Below are positions 8,056 to 17,472 of a DNA stretch of 48,906 bases, one piece after another. The first letter of the stretch is position 1. Each line of letters starts with the position of its first letter. Below the pieces are notes generated by a model. The model saw only the letters and a program-made list of their open reading frames with translations. It searched no databases and was not told where the DNA came from. The stretch covers positions 1 through 48,906 of the forward strand of contig JAFTVI010000031.1 in assembly GCA_017465825.1 (NCBI GenBank), written 5' to 3'. A program made the position numbers and the translations under genes. Source of the stretch: Clostridia bacterium. Its GTDB lineage: Bacteria; Bacillota; Clostridia; Oscillospirales; Acutalibacteraceae.

Positions 8056-9255
8056 TCAGTTTTCCGATAAATTCTTATTCATTTTTATCAGCGCCGCCGC
8101 CGCAACGACCATAATCAGCGGAAAAACTGTGCCTGCGAGCACGCCTGCTTTAAGGTTGTTGTTGCATAATTCGGAAACACTTCCTAAAAGGTACGGGCCT
8201 GACGAACAGCCGCTGTCACCTGCAAGGGCAAGCATCGAAAACAGCGCGGTTGCGGGATTTTTCCACTTTTTTGCCGCAAGACTGTATGTGCCGGGCCACA
8301 TTATACCCACCGCAAAACCGCATATTGCACAACCTATAAGTGACAGCACGGGCACGGGTGCAAGGGAAGTTAGCAGGTAACCGAATACACACAGAACCGC
8401 ACAGAACAGTATATATTTTTCGAGCGGCAGTTTTTCGCTTAATTTTGAGTAAAGCACTCTTGCAATTCCCATTGTTATTGCGAAAAAGCAAGGTCCTGCA
8501 ATGTCGCCTGCGGTTTTTGATATGCCGAGGCTCTCTTCTGCAAATGCCGATGCCCATTGTGCTATTGACAGCTCCGATGCTCCCGCACACAGCATCATCA
8601 CAAGGAAAAGCCGGAAGGTTTTGTCCTTGAAAAGCACCTTTACCCCCTGACTTTTTGCCTCATTCTGCGTTGCAAAATCAATAGGCACAAGTGATAAATA
8701 CACAGCGTTGCAAAGGGGAATTATTGCCCATATAAAGCTCATATAACGCCAGTTTTCAGTGCTGAAAAAGTAGAAAAATGCAGTAGATACAAGCACTGCG
8801 CCCATCTGTCCCCAACAATAAAAAGAGTGGAGCAGGCTCATATTTGCCTCTTTGTTGTCCGTCGGGCAGGCTTCGATTATGGGGCTTGTAAGCACCTCAA
8901 TGAAACCGCCGCCTATTGCGTAAAAGGTGGTTGCAATAATTACGCCTGCATAGTGGTTTTCCATTATATAGGGGAGTGTGCCCAGCGCAACAAAACCGAC
9001 TGCCGATGAAACGTGTGCAAAAACTATTGCCTTTCTCACACCGAATTTTTTTACAAACGATGCGGAAATCAGGTCTGTGCAAAGCTGAACCAGAAAATTA
9101 TATGTGGAGAGAAATGCAAGCTGACTTAACGTGATTCCCCAATCCCTCTGGAACGTGATGTAAAGCAGAGGCGCAAAGTTGTTGATAACAGCCTGCGTTA
9201 TAAAGCTGATGTAGCCCGATATTATGGTATGTCTGTAGTTTGTTCTTATGCTCAT
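8056..9255 (-). CDS. major facilitator superfamily transporter
   Basis: A 399-residue integral membrane protein with about twelve hydrophobic helices and the MFS-like loop after helix 2 (SFVKKFGVRKAIVF). It resembles sugar/organic solute permeases of the FucP/YfkF kind, but the substrate cannot be read from sequence. The frame extends upstream to 9330, yet AGGAGC correctly precedes the ATG at 9255 and the first membrane helix follows it, so I use that start. It stands alone, and its upstream region backs onto the rnpB promoter. Confidence 0.85.
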   Translation of the reverse strand: MSIRTNYRHTIISGYISFITQAVINNFAPLLYITFQRDWGITLSQLAFLSTYNFLVQLCTDLISASFVKKFGVRKAIVFAHVSSAVGFVALGTLPYIMENHYAGVIIATTFYAIGGGFIEVLTSPIIEACPTDNKEANMSLLHSFYCWGQMGAVLVSTAFFYFFSTENWRYMSFIWAIIPLCNAVYLSLVPIDFATQNEAKSQGVKVLFKDKTFRLFLVMMLCAGASELSIAQWASAFAEESLGISKTAGDIAGPCFFAITMGIARVLYSKLSEKLPLEKYILFCAVLCVFGYLLTSLAPVPVLSLIGCAICGFAVGIMWPGTYSLAAKKWKNPATALFSMLALAGDSGCSSGPYLLGSVSELCNNNLKAGVLAGTVFPLIMVVAAAALIKMNKNLSEN

Positions 9256-9319
9256 TTTAAGCTCCTGTCTGCGGTTGATACTCAATATCATATCACAACG
9301 TAATACTTCTTTGCAATCG

Positions 9320-9348
9320 TTGACAATCAAAAATTTTTATGATAAAAT
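9320..9348 (+). promoter_or_regulatory. rnpB promoter
   Basis: Consensus TTGACA (9320-9325), a 17-base spacer, then TAAAAT (9343-9348). Predicted initiation near 9355 coincides with the first base of RNase P helix P1. Confidence 0.85.
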
Positions 9349-9354
9349 AAAGCA

Positions 9355-9685
9355 ACAAGTGAGTTGGGCAATTGCGCATTTTTAATGTGAGGAAAGTCCG
9401 GGCTTCGCAGAGCAGGATAACGGCTAACAGCCGCCGAGGGTGACCTTAGGGACAGTGCAACAGAAATATACCGCCCATTCATGGGTAAGGATGGAAAGGC
9501 GAGGTAAGAGCTCACCGGCGTGCAGGAGACTGCACGGCCGTGTAAACCCTATCCGAAGCAACACCGACAGGAGTGGTCTGCTCGGCCATAACTCCGACGG
9601 GTGGCGTGAGCACAGGGGCAACCCTGAGCCAAGACAGATGATTGCCTTAAATGACAAAACCCGGCTTACAGACTCACTTGTTTTT
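9355..9685 (+). ncRNA. rnpB: RNase P RNA, bacterial type A
   Basis: Catalytic RNA that removes 5' leaders from tRNA precursors. The hallmark GAGGAAAGTCCGGGCT appears at 9390-9405 and GACAGTGCAACAGAAA with ATACCGCC follows at about 9450-9474. The 3' core AGACAGATGATTGCC and the closing ACAAAACCCGGCTTACAGAC (9655-9674) are present. Helix P1 is ACAAGTGAGT (9355-9364) with ACTCACTTGT (9672-9681). The layout is the ancestral A type, usual in Clostridia, rather than the Bacillus B type. Protein ORFs over this interval are spurious. Confidence 0.97.
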
Positions 9686-9700
9686 TCAGGATGCCCTTTT

Positions 9701-9736
9701 GTCGCCCGTACCAAGGTATGAGGTGACTTTTTTATT
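9701..9736 (+). terminator. terminator downstream of rnpB
   Basis: GTCGCCCGTACC folds with GGTATGAGGTGAC over a two-base AA turn (effective loop slightly larger) and is followed by TTTTTTATTT. Confidence 0.7.
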
Positions 9737-9751
9737 TGAACAATAATTTAT

Positions 9752-9905
9752 CAGTTAGTAGTGAGAAGTGAGGAGTGAGAAGTGGAGGAAAAGGCTCCGC
9801 CTTTTGAACCATTTGAATCCAAGCCGCTTTGCGGCTTCCTTAACTCCTAACTCATCACTCCTAACTCCTAACTACAATAATTTAGCTCCGCTAAATTATT
9901 GTTTA
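9752..9905. repeat. GAGTGAGAAGTGAG-type foldback repeat, copy 2
   Basis: The left side reads AGTTAGTAGTGAGAAGTGAG and the right side is its imperfect complement ending CTAACTCCTAACT. The centre has AAAAGGCTCCGCCTTTT and AAGCCGCTTTGCGGCTT hairpins. A further perfect hairpin (ACAATAATTTAG/CTAAATTATTGT) closes the element. The central AAAAGGCTCCGCCTTTT block recurs inverted in copy 3 at 38658-38682. Confidence 0.7.
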
Positions 9906-9958
9906 TCGTACATTTTCAGTATTAAAATATCTGTAAAATAAATTTCCGGGGTGATTTT

Positions 9959-12900
9959 ATGTTAAGACCTGTTTTAGGCAGGGCATCATCGGGCAAAACA
10001 ACCTATATAAGGGGCATTATTGCCGAAAAAGTAAATTCGGGCGAGGATGTTATTCTTATAGTTCCTGAGCAGTTTTCATTTGAGAGCGAAAAGGCAATTA
10101 TCGAACTGCTCGGTGCAAAAAAGGCGGCTGAAATGAAAATTTTCAGCTTCACTTCGCTTGCAAAAAAAATCCTTGACGAATATTCGCCCGACAGAAAACC
10201 CTCCGTCACACCTGCCGCAAAGGCTGTAATAATGAGTATGGCGCTTGAGGCTGTTTCCGACAGACTCAGCATTTTTGCAAAATGTCTTAAAAACAAAAAT
10301 ACCGCCTCGGAGCTTCTTCATATGACGGACGAGCTGATTCAATGCAATGTCACGCCGGAAGAAATGGAAAATGCGGCGGCAGGCACGGGCAATAAAATTC
10401 TTGAACAGAAAGCAAAGGAGCTTTCACTCATTTCACAGATGTATGAAGCTCTGCTGACCGAGCGTTTTTCCGATGACAGATATATGCTCAACGCCGCGGC
10501 GGAAATTGCCTCGGAAAAACAGCTTTTCACGGGCAAAACGGTATTTTTTGATGAATTCACAGGCTTTACCGCACAGGAAAACAAGCTGATTTCTCTTATG
10601 CTCACTCAGGCTGATGATGTATACGTAACAGGCTGTGCAGAAAAACTCCGTGACGATTCAATGGGGACAAGCCCCTTTGCATACTCGGCGGATAACCTTG
10701 CAAAGCTGGTCGCACTTGCCAGAAGATGTGACGTTAAGGTTGCCGAGCCTGTTGTGATGCAGAATTCATCCGGTTACCGTGCAACCGCTCTTGCATATCT
10801 TGAAAAAGGCTTTTACGAGGCAACACCCGATATATACGGATTTGACGCTCCCGAGCTGACTGTTGCGGCGGCAAAAAGTCCTTACGAGGAGTGCGATTAC
10901 GTTGCCGTGAGCGCAAAAAAGCTTGTGCGTGAAACGGGTATAAGATACCGCGATATCGCCGTTGTGGGAAGAAACGCAGAGTATGAAAAATACCTTCCCT
11001 TTGCCTTTAAAAAATACGGAATTCCCGTGTTTGAGGACACAAGACGAAGTCTTGAAAACGAAATTATCGTTATATTCTCCCTGTGTGCGCTCACTCTTGC
11101 CACAGAAGGCTTTTCAAGCGAGTGTATGTTCCGTTACCTTAAAACGTACATAAGCGGAATAAGTGACGATGATATTTCAGCTCTTGAAAATTATGTTTAT
11201 ATGTGGCAGATTGACCGTTCAAAATGGCTCGACGATTGGACGGGTCATCCCGACGGATTCGGCAACGAGCTTGACGAAAAAGCACTTTCACAGCTTGATT
11301 ACATAAATTCGGTAAGGAAAAAAGCCGTTCTGCCCATACTGAAACTTAAAAAAGAGCTTGAAAACAACAGCGGCACAGGCTGTACGAAGGCACTTTACGA
11401 TTTTCTTATTTTTGTCAAGGCGGACAGACATCTGCTTGATTTTGCGCTGAAGCTCGATTCTGCCTCGGCTTATGAATGTGAACGCTCCTGGGATGAATTT
11501 ATGGCTGTGCTGTCACTTCTTGCAGACACTCTCGGTGACAGAAATATCACCCCCAAGCGCTTTGCAGAGCTTTTTAAAATTATGGTTTCTTCCTCGGATA
11601 TCGGTTCTCTGCCCGGCGGTCTTGATATGATAACCGTAGGTGATGCGGACAGAATCCGTGTAAGCGATAAAAAGGTTATGTTCATAGTCGGTGCAAATGA
11701 GGGTGTTTTTCCTGCATCTGCAACGGAATCCTTCGTGCTTACCGAGAATGAGCGCAGACTGCTTAAAAATCAGAATCTTGAGCTCAGCGACGACAGCTCG
11801 GAGCGAATGAAAAAAGAGCGGCTTAAGGTTTATACAACGGTCAGTACCCCCACCGACCGATTGTTCATTACGTATTCTCTGGGTAATTTCAAGCTTGAAG
11901 AAATCAATCCCTCGGAAATCGTTACAATCGCATTGAACATCGTACCCAATGCTAATAAGGTGGATATTTCACTTCTTGACCCTGTGGATTGCATAGAAAG
12001 TGAGCGTTCCGCTTTTGAAAGTGCCGCTTTGCATATTGCCGATAACAGCGAATACGCAAAGTCCGTTAAAAAATATATAAATTCCACCGATTACAGGTCG
12101 ATGCTCGCCTCTGCTCAGAGACTTGCAGACAAAGAACCCTTTGAAATTAAAGACAGTGAGAAGTCAACGGCTCTTTTCGGTAAAGAAATGTATATTTCAT
12201 CTACAAGAGTTGAAAAATTCCACGAATGTGCTTTTAAATATTTCTGCGAATACGGACTCAGAGCAAGAGCAATTTCACCTGCTCAGTTTGATTCCCGTCT
12301 TAACGGTAATCTTGTGCATTACGTGCTTGAAAAGCTGTTTGAAAGGTACGGCAGCAGCGGACTGAGAAATATGACGAAGGCGGAGCGGAAATCCGCTGTA
12401 AATGATATGACCGATGCCTATGTAACTGAGCGTATGGGCGGTGCGGATTTCCTCAGCGGCAGAATCCGTTACAGCGTTGAAAGATGTAAAATATCAATCT
12501 GCGAAATTCTTGACCGCTTTGCTTACGAGCTTGCGTCAAGCAGATTCGAAACAAAAGACGTTGAGCTTGAGATTGACCCTGACGGCGATATTGAGGCCTA
12601 TACCGTTGAGCTTGCAGACGGCGGAAGAGCCATTCTCGGCGGTAAAGTTGACCGTGTTGACACGATGCTCAGTGAGGACGGCGAAAAGACCTATCTGCGC
12701 GTTATCGACTACAAAACAGGCGGTAAGGATTTTAAGATCAGCGATATAATATCGGGCGTCAATATGCAGATGCTTCTTTATCTTGTGTGCATTTTTGAAA
12801 ACGGCAAGGACCGCTACGGCAATATAGTGCCTGCAGGCGTGCTTTATGTTCCTGCCAAAAAGAGCAAGAATTCTCTTGGCAGAAATGCCGATGATGATAT

Positions 12901-13279
12901 GATTGAGCACGAAAAAATCGCTCAGGGCAGAATGAACGGCATCGTGCTTGCGGAAGAAGAAGTTATCCGCGGAATGGAAGAAAACGGCGGCGGACTTATC
13001 ATTGATGCCAAAATAGAAAAAGGAAAAATCAAGGGTAAAACCTTCAGTATGGAAGGCTTTATGCTTATTAAAAACGCTATAGACAAAGCTATACGTGATA
13101 TGGGTGATGCTTTGCACAGCGGTAAAATTGCCGCAGAACCGCTTATACAGTCAAGGGACAGAAGCGCCTGCACGTTTTGTGAATTCGGCGCGGTGTGCTG
13201 TCACGAAAGCACGGACGGCGGCAAGGAAATATTCAGCGGCGATGCATGGGAGGAAATGGAGGCGATGATGAATGGCTGA
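9959..13279 (+). CDS. addB: AddB, helicase/nuclease subunit B
   Basis: Subunit of the AddAB enzyme that resects double-strand DNA ends and loads RecA. The 1106 residues begin with a Walker A-like GRASSGKTTYI (7-17), continue through an inactivated helicase core used for Chi recognition, and end in a RecB-type nuclease domain (NLVHYVLEKLF near 785, GGKVDRVD and VIDYKTG near 895-925). The iron-sulfur staple is intact: a cysteine in EKFHECAFKYFC (about 757) and the C-terminal CTFCEFGAVC with CxxC-x5-C spacing (about 1070-1079). GGGGTGA precedes the ATG. It overlaps addA by eight bases, as in a coupled operon. Confidence 0.95.
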   Translation: MLRPVLGRASSGKTTYIRGIIAEKVNSGEDVILIVPEQFSFESEKAIIELLGAKKAAEMKIFSFTSLAKKILDEYSPDRKPSVTPAAKAVIMSMALEAVSDRLSIFAKCLKNKNTASELLHMTDELIQCNVTPEEMENAAAGTGNKILEQKAKELSLISQMYEALLTERFSDDRYMLNAAAEIASEKQLFTGKTVFFDEFTGFTAQENKLISLMLTQADDVYVTGCAEKLRDDSMGTSPFAYSADNLAKLVALARRCDVKVAEPVVMQNSSGYRATALAYLEKGFYEATPDIYGFDAPELTVAAAKSPYEECDYVAVSAKKLVRETGIRYRDIAVVGRNAEYEKYLPFAFKKYGIPVFEDTRRSLENEIIVIFSLCALTLATEGFSSECMFRYLKTYISGISDDDISALENYVYMWQIDRSKWLDDWTGHPDGFGNELDEKALSQLDYINSVRKKAVLPILKLKKELENNSGTGCTKALYDFLIFVKADRHLLDFALKLDSASAYECERSWDEFMAVLSLLADTLGDRNITPKRFAELFKIMVSSSDIGSLPGGLDMITVGDADRIRVSDKKVMFIVGANEGVFPASATESFVLTENERRLLKNQNLELSDDSSERMKKERLKVYTTVSTPTDRLFITYSLGNFKLEEINPSEIVTIALNIVPNANKVDISLLDPVDCIESERSAFESAALHIADNSEYAKSVKKYINSTDYRSMLASAQRLADKEPFEIKDSEKSTALFGKEMYISSTRVEKFHECAFKYFCEYGLRARAISPAQFDSRLNGNLVHYVLEKLFERYGSSGLRNMTKAERKSAVNDMTDAYVTERMGGADFLSGRIRYSVERCKISICEILDRFAYELASSRFETKDVELEIDPDGDIEAYTVELADGGRAILGGKVDRVDTMLSEDGEKTYLRVIDYKTGGKDFKISDIISGVNMQMLLYLVCIFENGKDRYGNIVPAGVLYVPAKKSKNSLGRNADDDMIEHEKIAQGRMNGIVLAEEEVIRGMEENGGGLIIDAKIEKGKIKGKTFSMEGFMLIKNAIDKAIRDMGDALHSGKIAAEPLIQSRDRSACTFCEFGAVCCHESTDGGKEIFSGDAWEEMEAMMNG

Positions 13280-16200
13280 AAGACAGTGGACACCACAGCA
13301 GAAGGACGCCATTGAGGCAAGAGGCGGCACTCTGCTTTTAAGTGCGGCGGCAGGCTCGGGTAAAACAGCCGTTCTTGTTGAGCGCATCATCACTCTTTTA
13401 ACTCAGGAAAACAATCCCGTTGAGCCTTGCGAGCTGCTTGTTGCAACCTTTACAAATGCGGCGGCGGCAGAAATGCGTATGCGTATCTCTGCGGCGGTTG
13501 ATGAACTTATAAAAAATGACCCTGCAAGCAACCGCTACCGTCTTATCAAAATGAAGCTTCCCGAAGCACAGATAAGCACTATCGACTCCTTCTGTATTAA
13601 GCTTGTGCGTGAGAATTTCCATTCGGCAGATATTGAGCCTGATTTCACTCTGCTCAACAGTTGTGAGGAGCAGATAATCGTTTCCGAGGCTATGTCGCAA
13701 ACCCTTGACACACTTTGCACCGCAGACCCCGATGTCTACGATATGCTCAATTCAATGACCTCCTACGGCGGTGATGACAGCAAGCTGTCCGATAAAATAA
13801 TCAAGCTTTACAATTATTCTCTTGCTCACCCGTTCCCCGATGAATGGCTCAGTGCAATTGCGGATATGTACAAGCCCTGTGAGGATGTGAAAAATTCCGT
13901 CTGGGGCAGAATTATCACCGATGACATCACACGCTGTGCAGAATATTGTAAAAGTCTTTGCAGTTCCGCTGTTTCGGATTCTCTTGATGATGAAAAAATC
14001 AGAAACGTGTATTATGATCCTCTGTGTGCGGCGTATAATTTCTTCTGCAATTTGTGCGATGTTGTCAGCAACGGCAGTTGGGACGATATTTACCGCTTTA
14101 TCAATGAAAGCTCTCTGAGCTCAGGTCTGCCCAGAGTTCCCGGCGGTTACGGTGATAATCCTGCCAAGGTTTCGGCGCTGTATAAGTATAAAAAGGCGGT
14201 CAGCGGTTTTGATGGGATCAAGTCGGCAGTCTGTACGGATACCAAAGGCTTTAATGAGGATTGTGAACAGCAGCGCCCCGTTATAAATGCTCTTGTCGGT
14301 GCGGTGCGCATTTTTGCACACAACTGCAACGAGCTTAAAAAGGAGAAAAACGGCTACAACTTCTCCGATATTATGCACAAGGCGCTTGATTTGCTTGTCA
14401 AAACAGATGAAAACGGCAGAACCTTTGCAGATACTCTCAAGGACCGCTACAGAGAAATCCTTATCGACGAGTATCAGGACACCAACGAGGCACAGGATAT
14501 GCTTTTCAGACTTATTTCCAAGGACGAAAGCAATATGTTTATGGTCGGTGACGTAAAACAGAGCATTTACCGTTTCCGTCTTGCAATGCCCGAAATCTTT
14601 ATGAAAAAGAGCAACGAATTCCACGCCTATGACGGCAGTAATTACCCTGCAAAAATCATTCTCGGCAGAAACTTCCGAAGCCGCAAGGGCGTGCTTGATA
14701 ATATAAATCATCTTTTTTACCGTATTATGTCCGAGAGCGCAGGCGAAATGGATTATACTGCAGACGATGCTTTGTATTACGGCAAGGGTTATGATGAAGA
14801 TACCGCCCCTTGTGTTGAACTGCATTTTGCCGATTGCGAAAACACCGATGAAGAGGCGGTGTATGTTGCAAATCTTATAGACAATATGATTAAAAGCGGC
14901 ACTACTGTTTACTCTAAAGGAGTGCAAAGACCTGCAAGGGCAGGGGATTTCTGTATACTTATGAGAAGTCCGGGCAAAAAAGGCGCAAAATACGCCGAGG
15001 CTCTCAACTGTGTTGGTATAAAATCCACCTTGCAGCAGAAGTCAAGCCTTTTTGATTCTGTTGAAGTGAGCGTGTTTATGTCACTCCTGAAGGTTATCAG
15101 CAATCCTACGGATGACGTATCTATGCTTGCCGTTATGTTTTCGCCTGTGTACGGCTTTACACCCGACGAGGCGGCAGAAATGAAAATCAATGACCGCAGG
15201 CTTAATATGTACACCTGCCTTAAAAAGGTAAGTAAGCAGAATCCGAAGGCGCAGAAGCTGCTTTCCGATTTGCTCGAATACAGAAAAATGGCGGCTGTTA
15301 TGCCCTTTGACGTGTTTGTGCGTACACTTATGGATATCACAGGCTATCTTGCAGTCGTGGGCTCAATGGGCGACGGCGCATTAAGGCGCACAAATCTTAT
15401 GATGCTGTCATCCCTTGCAGTTGAGTATGTTTCATCGGGTCTTACGGGCATTGACGGCTTTGTGCGCTATGTCAACCGCCTTGCAGAGAGCGGAACGGAC
15501 AATCCTGCCGCATCGGACGTTTCCGATACAGCAAATGTTGTTCGCATTTACAGCATACATAAGTCAAAGGGACTTGAATTTCCCTTTGTGATTCTTGCCG
15601 ATTGTGCAAAAGCCGTAAATCTTACGGATGCACGCGATGAAATGATAATCAGCGATACCGCAGGCGTAGGTATGGTTATTATAAACAACGATAAGCTGCA
15701 GAAATATTCTTCATTAGGTCATACTGCGGCAAAAATCAATATGCGAAACGCAACCGTTTCCGAGGAGCTGAGAGTGCTCTATGTTGCTATGACCAGAGCG
15801 AAAGAACGGCTTATAGCAGTATCTTCCGACCCGAAAATAGAAGAAACAATTCAGAAGGTGTGCTATGAAGTGCCTGCTGAGGGTGCTGTGCCGCCCGAGG
15901 CTGTGCTGAAAGCATCAACCTATGAAAAGTGGTTTATTATGGGTTATCTTAATCATCCCGATATGCGTAAGTTTATCAATAATGCATCGTATGATGTGCA
16001 ATACTCTCAGGATGAAAGCCCGTTGAAAATCGTTTCACAGGGCGTAGAGTACAGCGAGGACGTAACGGCAGAGCAGACCGAGGAAACGGCAAACGAAGAG
16101 CTTGTTGCGCAGATTAAGGAAAAATGTGAGTTTGTCTATCCGTATATTCTTCCCGAGGATGCAAGACCCAAAAGAGTAGCATCGGATTTTGAAAATCATA

Positions 16201-16760
16201 TTTTCAAGCCCGAATATTTTGCAAAATCCAAGCCCTCATTCATTTTAGGCGATAAGCTCAATCCCGCCGAGGTCGGTACGGCAAATCACCTGTATCTGCA
16301 GAATCTCGATTTTGCTTCAACAGACGTTACGGCAGAGTGTGTGCGTATGGAAAACGCTCATATTCTCAATAAAAAGCAGGCGGAGTCAATAAGACTTGAC
16401 AAAATGGAAAAATTCATCAATTCAACTCTTTTCAGCCGTATAAAAAATGCGGATAAGGTGTACAGAGAGCTTGAATTTACCGCACAGGTTCGTCTTGGTG
16501 ACGTAAATCCCGATGCGGCTGATAACGTAAAGGACGAAAAAATTCTTGTGCTTGGTAAAGCCGACCTTGTATTCGTTGAAAACGGTGCGGCTGTGGTGGT
16601 GGATTATAAAACAGACCGGAGCAAAACCGAGGATGAATTTGTAACAGCCTATTCGGGACAGCTCGATATGTACCGTCGGGCAATGGAGCAGATTCTCGAA
16701 ATGCCCGTTAAAGAAGCGGTGATATATTCACTGGAGCTGGAAAAGGAGATTGCAATATAG
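13272..16760 (+). CDS. addA: AddA, helicase/nuclease subunit A
   Basis: UvrD-family 3'-5' helicase and nuclease partner of AddB, 1162 residues. Visible motifs are the Q-motif WTPQQKDAIEARG, Walker A SAAAGSGKTAVLVERI (about 23-38), motif II LIDEYQDTNEAQ (about 397-408), GDVKQSIYRFR, GRNFRSR, IYSIHKSKGLEFPFV and VAMTRAKERL. The C-terminal RecB-like nuclease carries the catalytic VVVDYKTDRSK near residue 1110. Length and motif order are normal for the family. Repeat copy A1 lies 20 bases after the stop, and the first clear terminator is beyond that repeat. Confidence 0.96.
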   Translation: MAERQWTPQQKDAIEARGGTLLLSAAAGSGKTAVLVERIITLLTQENNPVEPCELLVATFTNAAAAEMRMRISAAVDELIKNDPASNRYRLIKMKLPEAQISTIDSFCIKLVRENFHSADIEPDFTLLNSCEEQIIVSEAMSQTLDTLCTADPDVYDMLNSMTSYGGDDSKLSDKIIKLYNYSLAHPFPDEWLSAIADMYKPCEDVKNSVWGRIITDDITRCAEYCKSLCSSAVSDSLDDEKIRNVYYDPLCAAYNFFCNLCDVVSNGSWDDIYRFINESSLSSGLPRVPGGYGDNPAKVSALYKYKKAVSGFDGIKSAVCTDTKGFNEDCEQQRPVINALVGAVRIFAHNCNELKKEKNGYNFSDIMHKALDLLVKTDENGRTFADTLKDRYREILIDEYQDTNEAQDMLFRLISKDESNMFMVGDVKQSIYRFRLAMPEIFMKKSNEFHAYDGSNYPAKIILGRNFRSRKGVLDNINHLFYRIMSESAGEMDYTADDALYYGKGYDEDTAPCVELHFADCENTDEEAVYVANLIDNMIKSGTTVYSKGVQRPARAGDFCILMRSPGKKGAKYAEALNCVGIKSTLQQKSSLFDSVEVSVFMSLLKVISNPTDDVSMLAVMFSPVYGFTPDEAAEMKINDRRLNMYTCLKKVSKQNPKAQKLLSDLLEYRKMAAVMPFDVFVRTLMDITGYLAVVGSMGDGALRRTNLMMLSSLAVEYVSSGLTGIDGFVRYVNRLAESGTDNPAASDVSDTANVVRIYSIHKSKGLEFPFVILADCAKAVNLTDARDEMIISDTAGVGMVIINNDKLQKYSSLGHTAAKINMRNATVSEELRVLYVAMTRAKERLIAVSSDPKIEETIQKVCYEVPAEGAVPPEAVLKASTYEKWFIMGYLNHPDMRKFINNASYDVQYSQDESPLKIVSQGVEYSEDVTAEQTEETANEELVAQIKEKCEFVYPYILPEDARPKRVASDFENHIFKPEYFAKSKPSFILGDKLNPAEVGTANHLYLQNLDFASTDVTAECVRMENAHILNKKQAESIRLDKMEKFINSTLFSRIKNADKVYRELEFTAQVRLGDVNPDAADNVKDEKILVLGKADLVFVENGAAVVVDYKTDRSKTEDEFVTAYSGQLDMYRRAMEQILEMPVKEAVIYSLELEKEIAI

Positions 16761-16780
16761 CAGTGCATTTATTTGGTAAT

Positions 16781-16926
16781 CGTAGGGAGCGACGCCCTCG
16801 TCGCTCCGAATTATCCAAATCTGCGATTTGGATAATTATAACCAGTTAATCCCGATTTTAATATTATTATTGATAAAAATGGAACATTTTTATCAATCGG
16901 CGCGACGGGGGCGACGCGCCCTACGG
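16781..16926. repeat. GTAGGGAGCGACG foldback element, copy A1
   Basis: Four hairpins in tandem with inverted ends: GGAGCGACG/CGTCGCTCC, TTATCCAAATC/GATTTGGATAA, TTGATAAAAATG/CATTTTTATCAA and GGCGCG/CGCGCC, closing with CCCTACGG. The full sequence is an imperfect palindrome about 146 bases long. Other copies are at 18967, 20955 and 25298. Confidence 0.85.
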
Positions 16927-16969
16927 TGCGCTGAATTATTGTTCATTATAAAAATTTCTGAATAAGCGC

Positions 16970-17010
16970 AACGCAGCTACTGCCTTTCAGCGGTAACTGC
17001 GTTACTTTTT
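16970..17010 (+). terminator. terminator-like hairpin
   Basis: AACGCAGCTACTGCC pairs imperfectly with GGTAACTGCGTT, followed by ACTTTTTGTTAG. It could end read-through from addA. Confidence 0.55.
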
Positions 17011-17115
17011 GTTAGATTGGCGACAGAGGAGCTGCATTTTTGGCGCACTTCTCAATAAAAATTAAAAAAGTGCGCCAACCGAAGTCAACGCACCGAAAAA
17101 CGCAAACTCCGATTG

Positions 17116-17285
17116 TTGTCACACAAACCTTAACAAACAAAAATATGAATTCCTATACCTGTTCACCAAAGTGGAATTTGCATTTTTACCAAATTCATTA
17201 TTGGCAAACAGGTGCAACTATAAAACACCCTATAAAAATAGAGAGGCTTCCAAGATTTGTTTGTTAATTTAATTTTGTGTGACAG
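17116..17285. repeat. 170-bp nested inverted repeat
   Basis: Outer arms of about 26 bases (17116-17141 and 17256-17285: TTGTCACACAAA and TTAACAAACAAA against their complements) enclose a second stem (17158-17169 with 17201-17212) and an inner GAATTTG/CAAATTC stem (17174-17180 with 17190-17196). Just before it, TGGCGCACTT and AAGTGCGCCA (about 17041-17079) form another stem. MITE-like or structured RNA; no protein evidence. The rest of 16761-17472 holds the A1 repeat, a terminator-like hairpin and the mscL promoter. Confidence 0.65.
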
Positions 17286-17412
17286 GGCAATTGTATCATA
17301 TTTTTGGAGTTTTTTCAACTCTTTAGTATAAATTTCTTTTTCGCCCCTGCGCAAACATTACATTTTAAAATAATTATGAATTATGAATTTTGCATTATGA
17401 ATTAAATAAAAT

Positions 17413-17440
17413 TTGACATTGTAGTTTTTTGTGTTATAAT
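17413..17440 (+). promoter_or_regulatory. mscL promoter
   Basis: TTGACA (17413-17418) and TATAAT (17435-17440) with a 16-base spacer; the start codon follows about 32 bases later. Confidence 0.85.
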
Positions 17441-17472
17441 AAGGTAAAATGTAAATAAGGCAGGTATTTGTT

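Noticed and set aside
9424-9721. Overlapping ORFs of 93-96 codons on both strands
   Set aside because: They lie inside the RNase P RNA and carry its conserved sequence motifs, not protein-coding signals.
12536-13117. 193-codon minus-strand ORF
   Set aside because: Antisense to the AddB nuclease domain, no start signals.
14121-14927. 268-codon minus-strand ORF
   Set aside because: Antisense to the AddA helicase core; composition is that of a shadow frame.
17040-17267. 75-codon ORF with AGAGGAG upstream of a TTG
   Set aside because: It crosses both arms of the inverted repeat and is basic low-complexity sequence without family signature; the ribosome-site match is probably chance.
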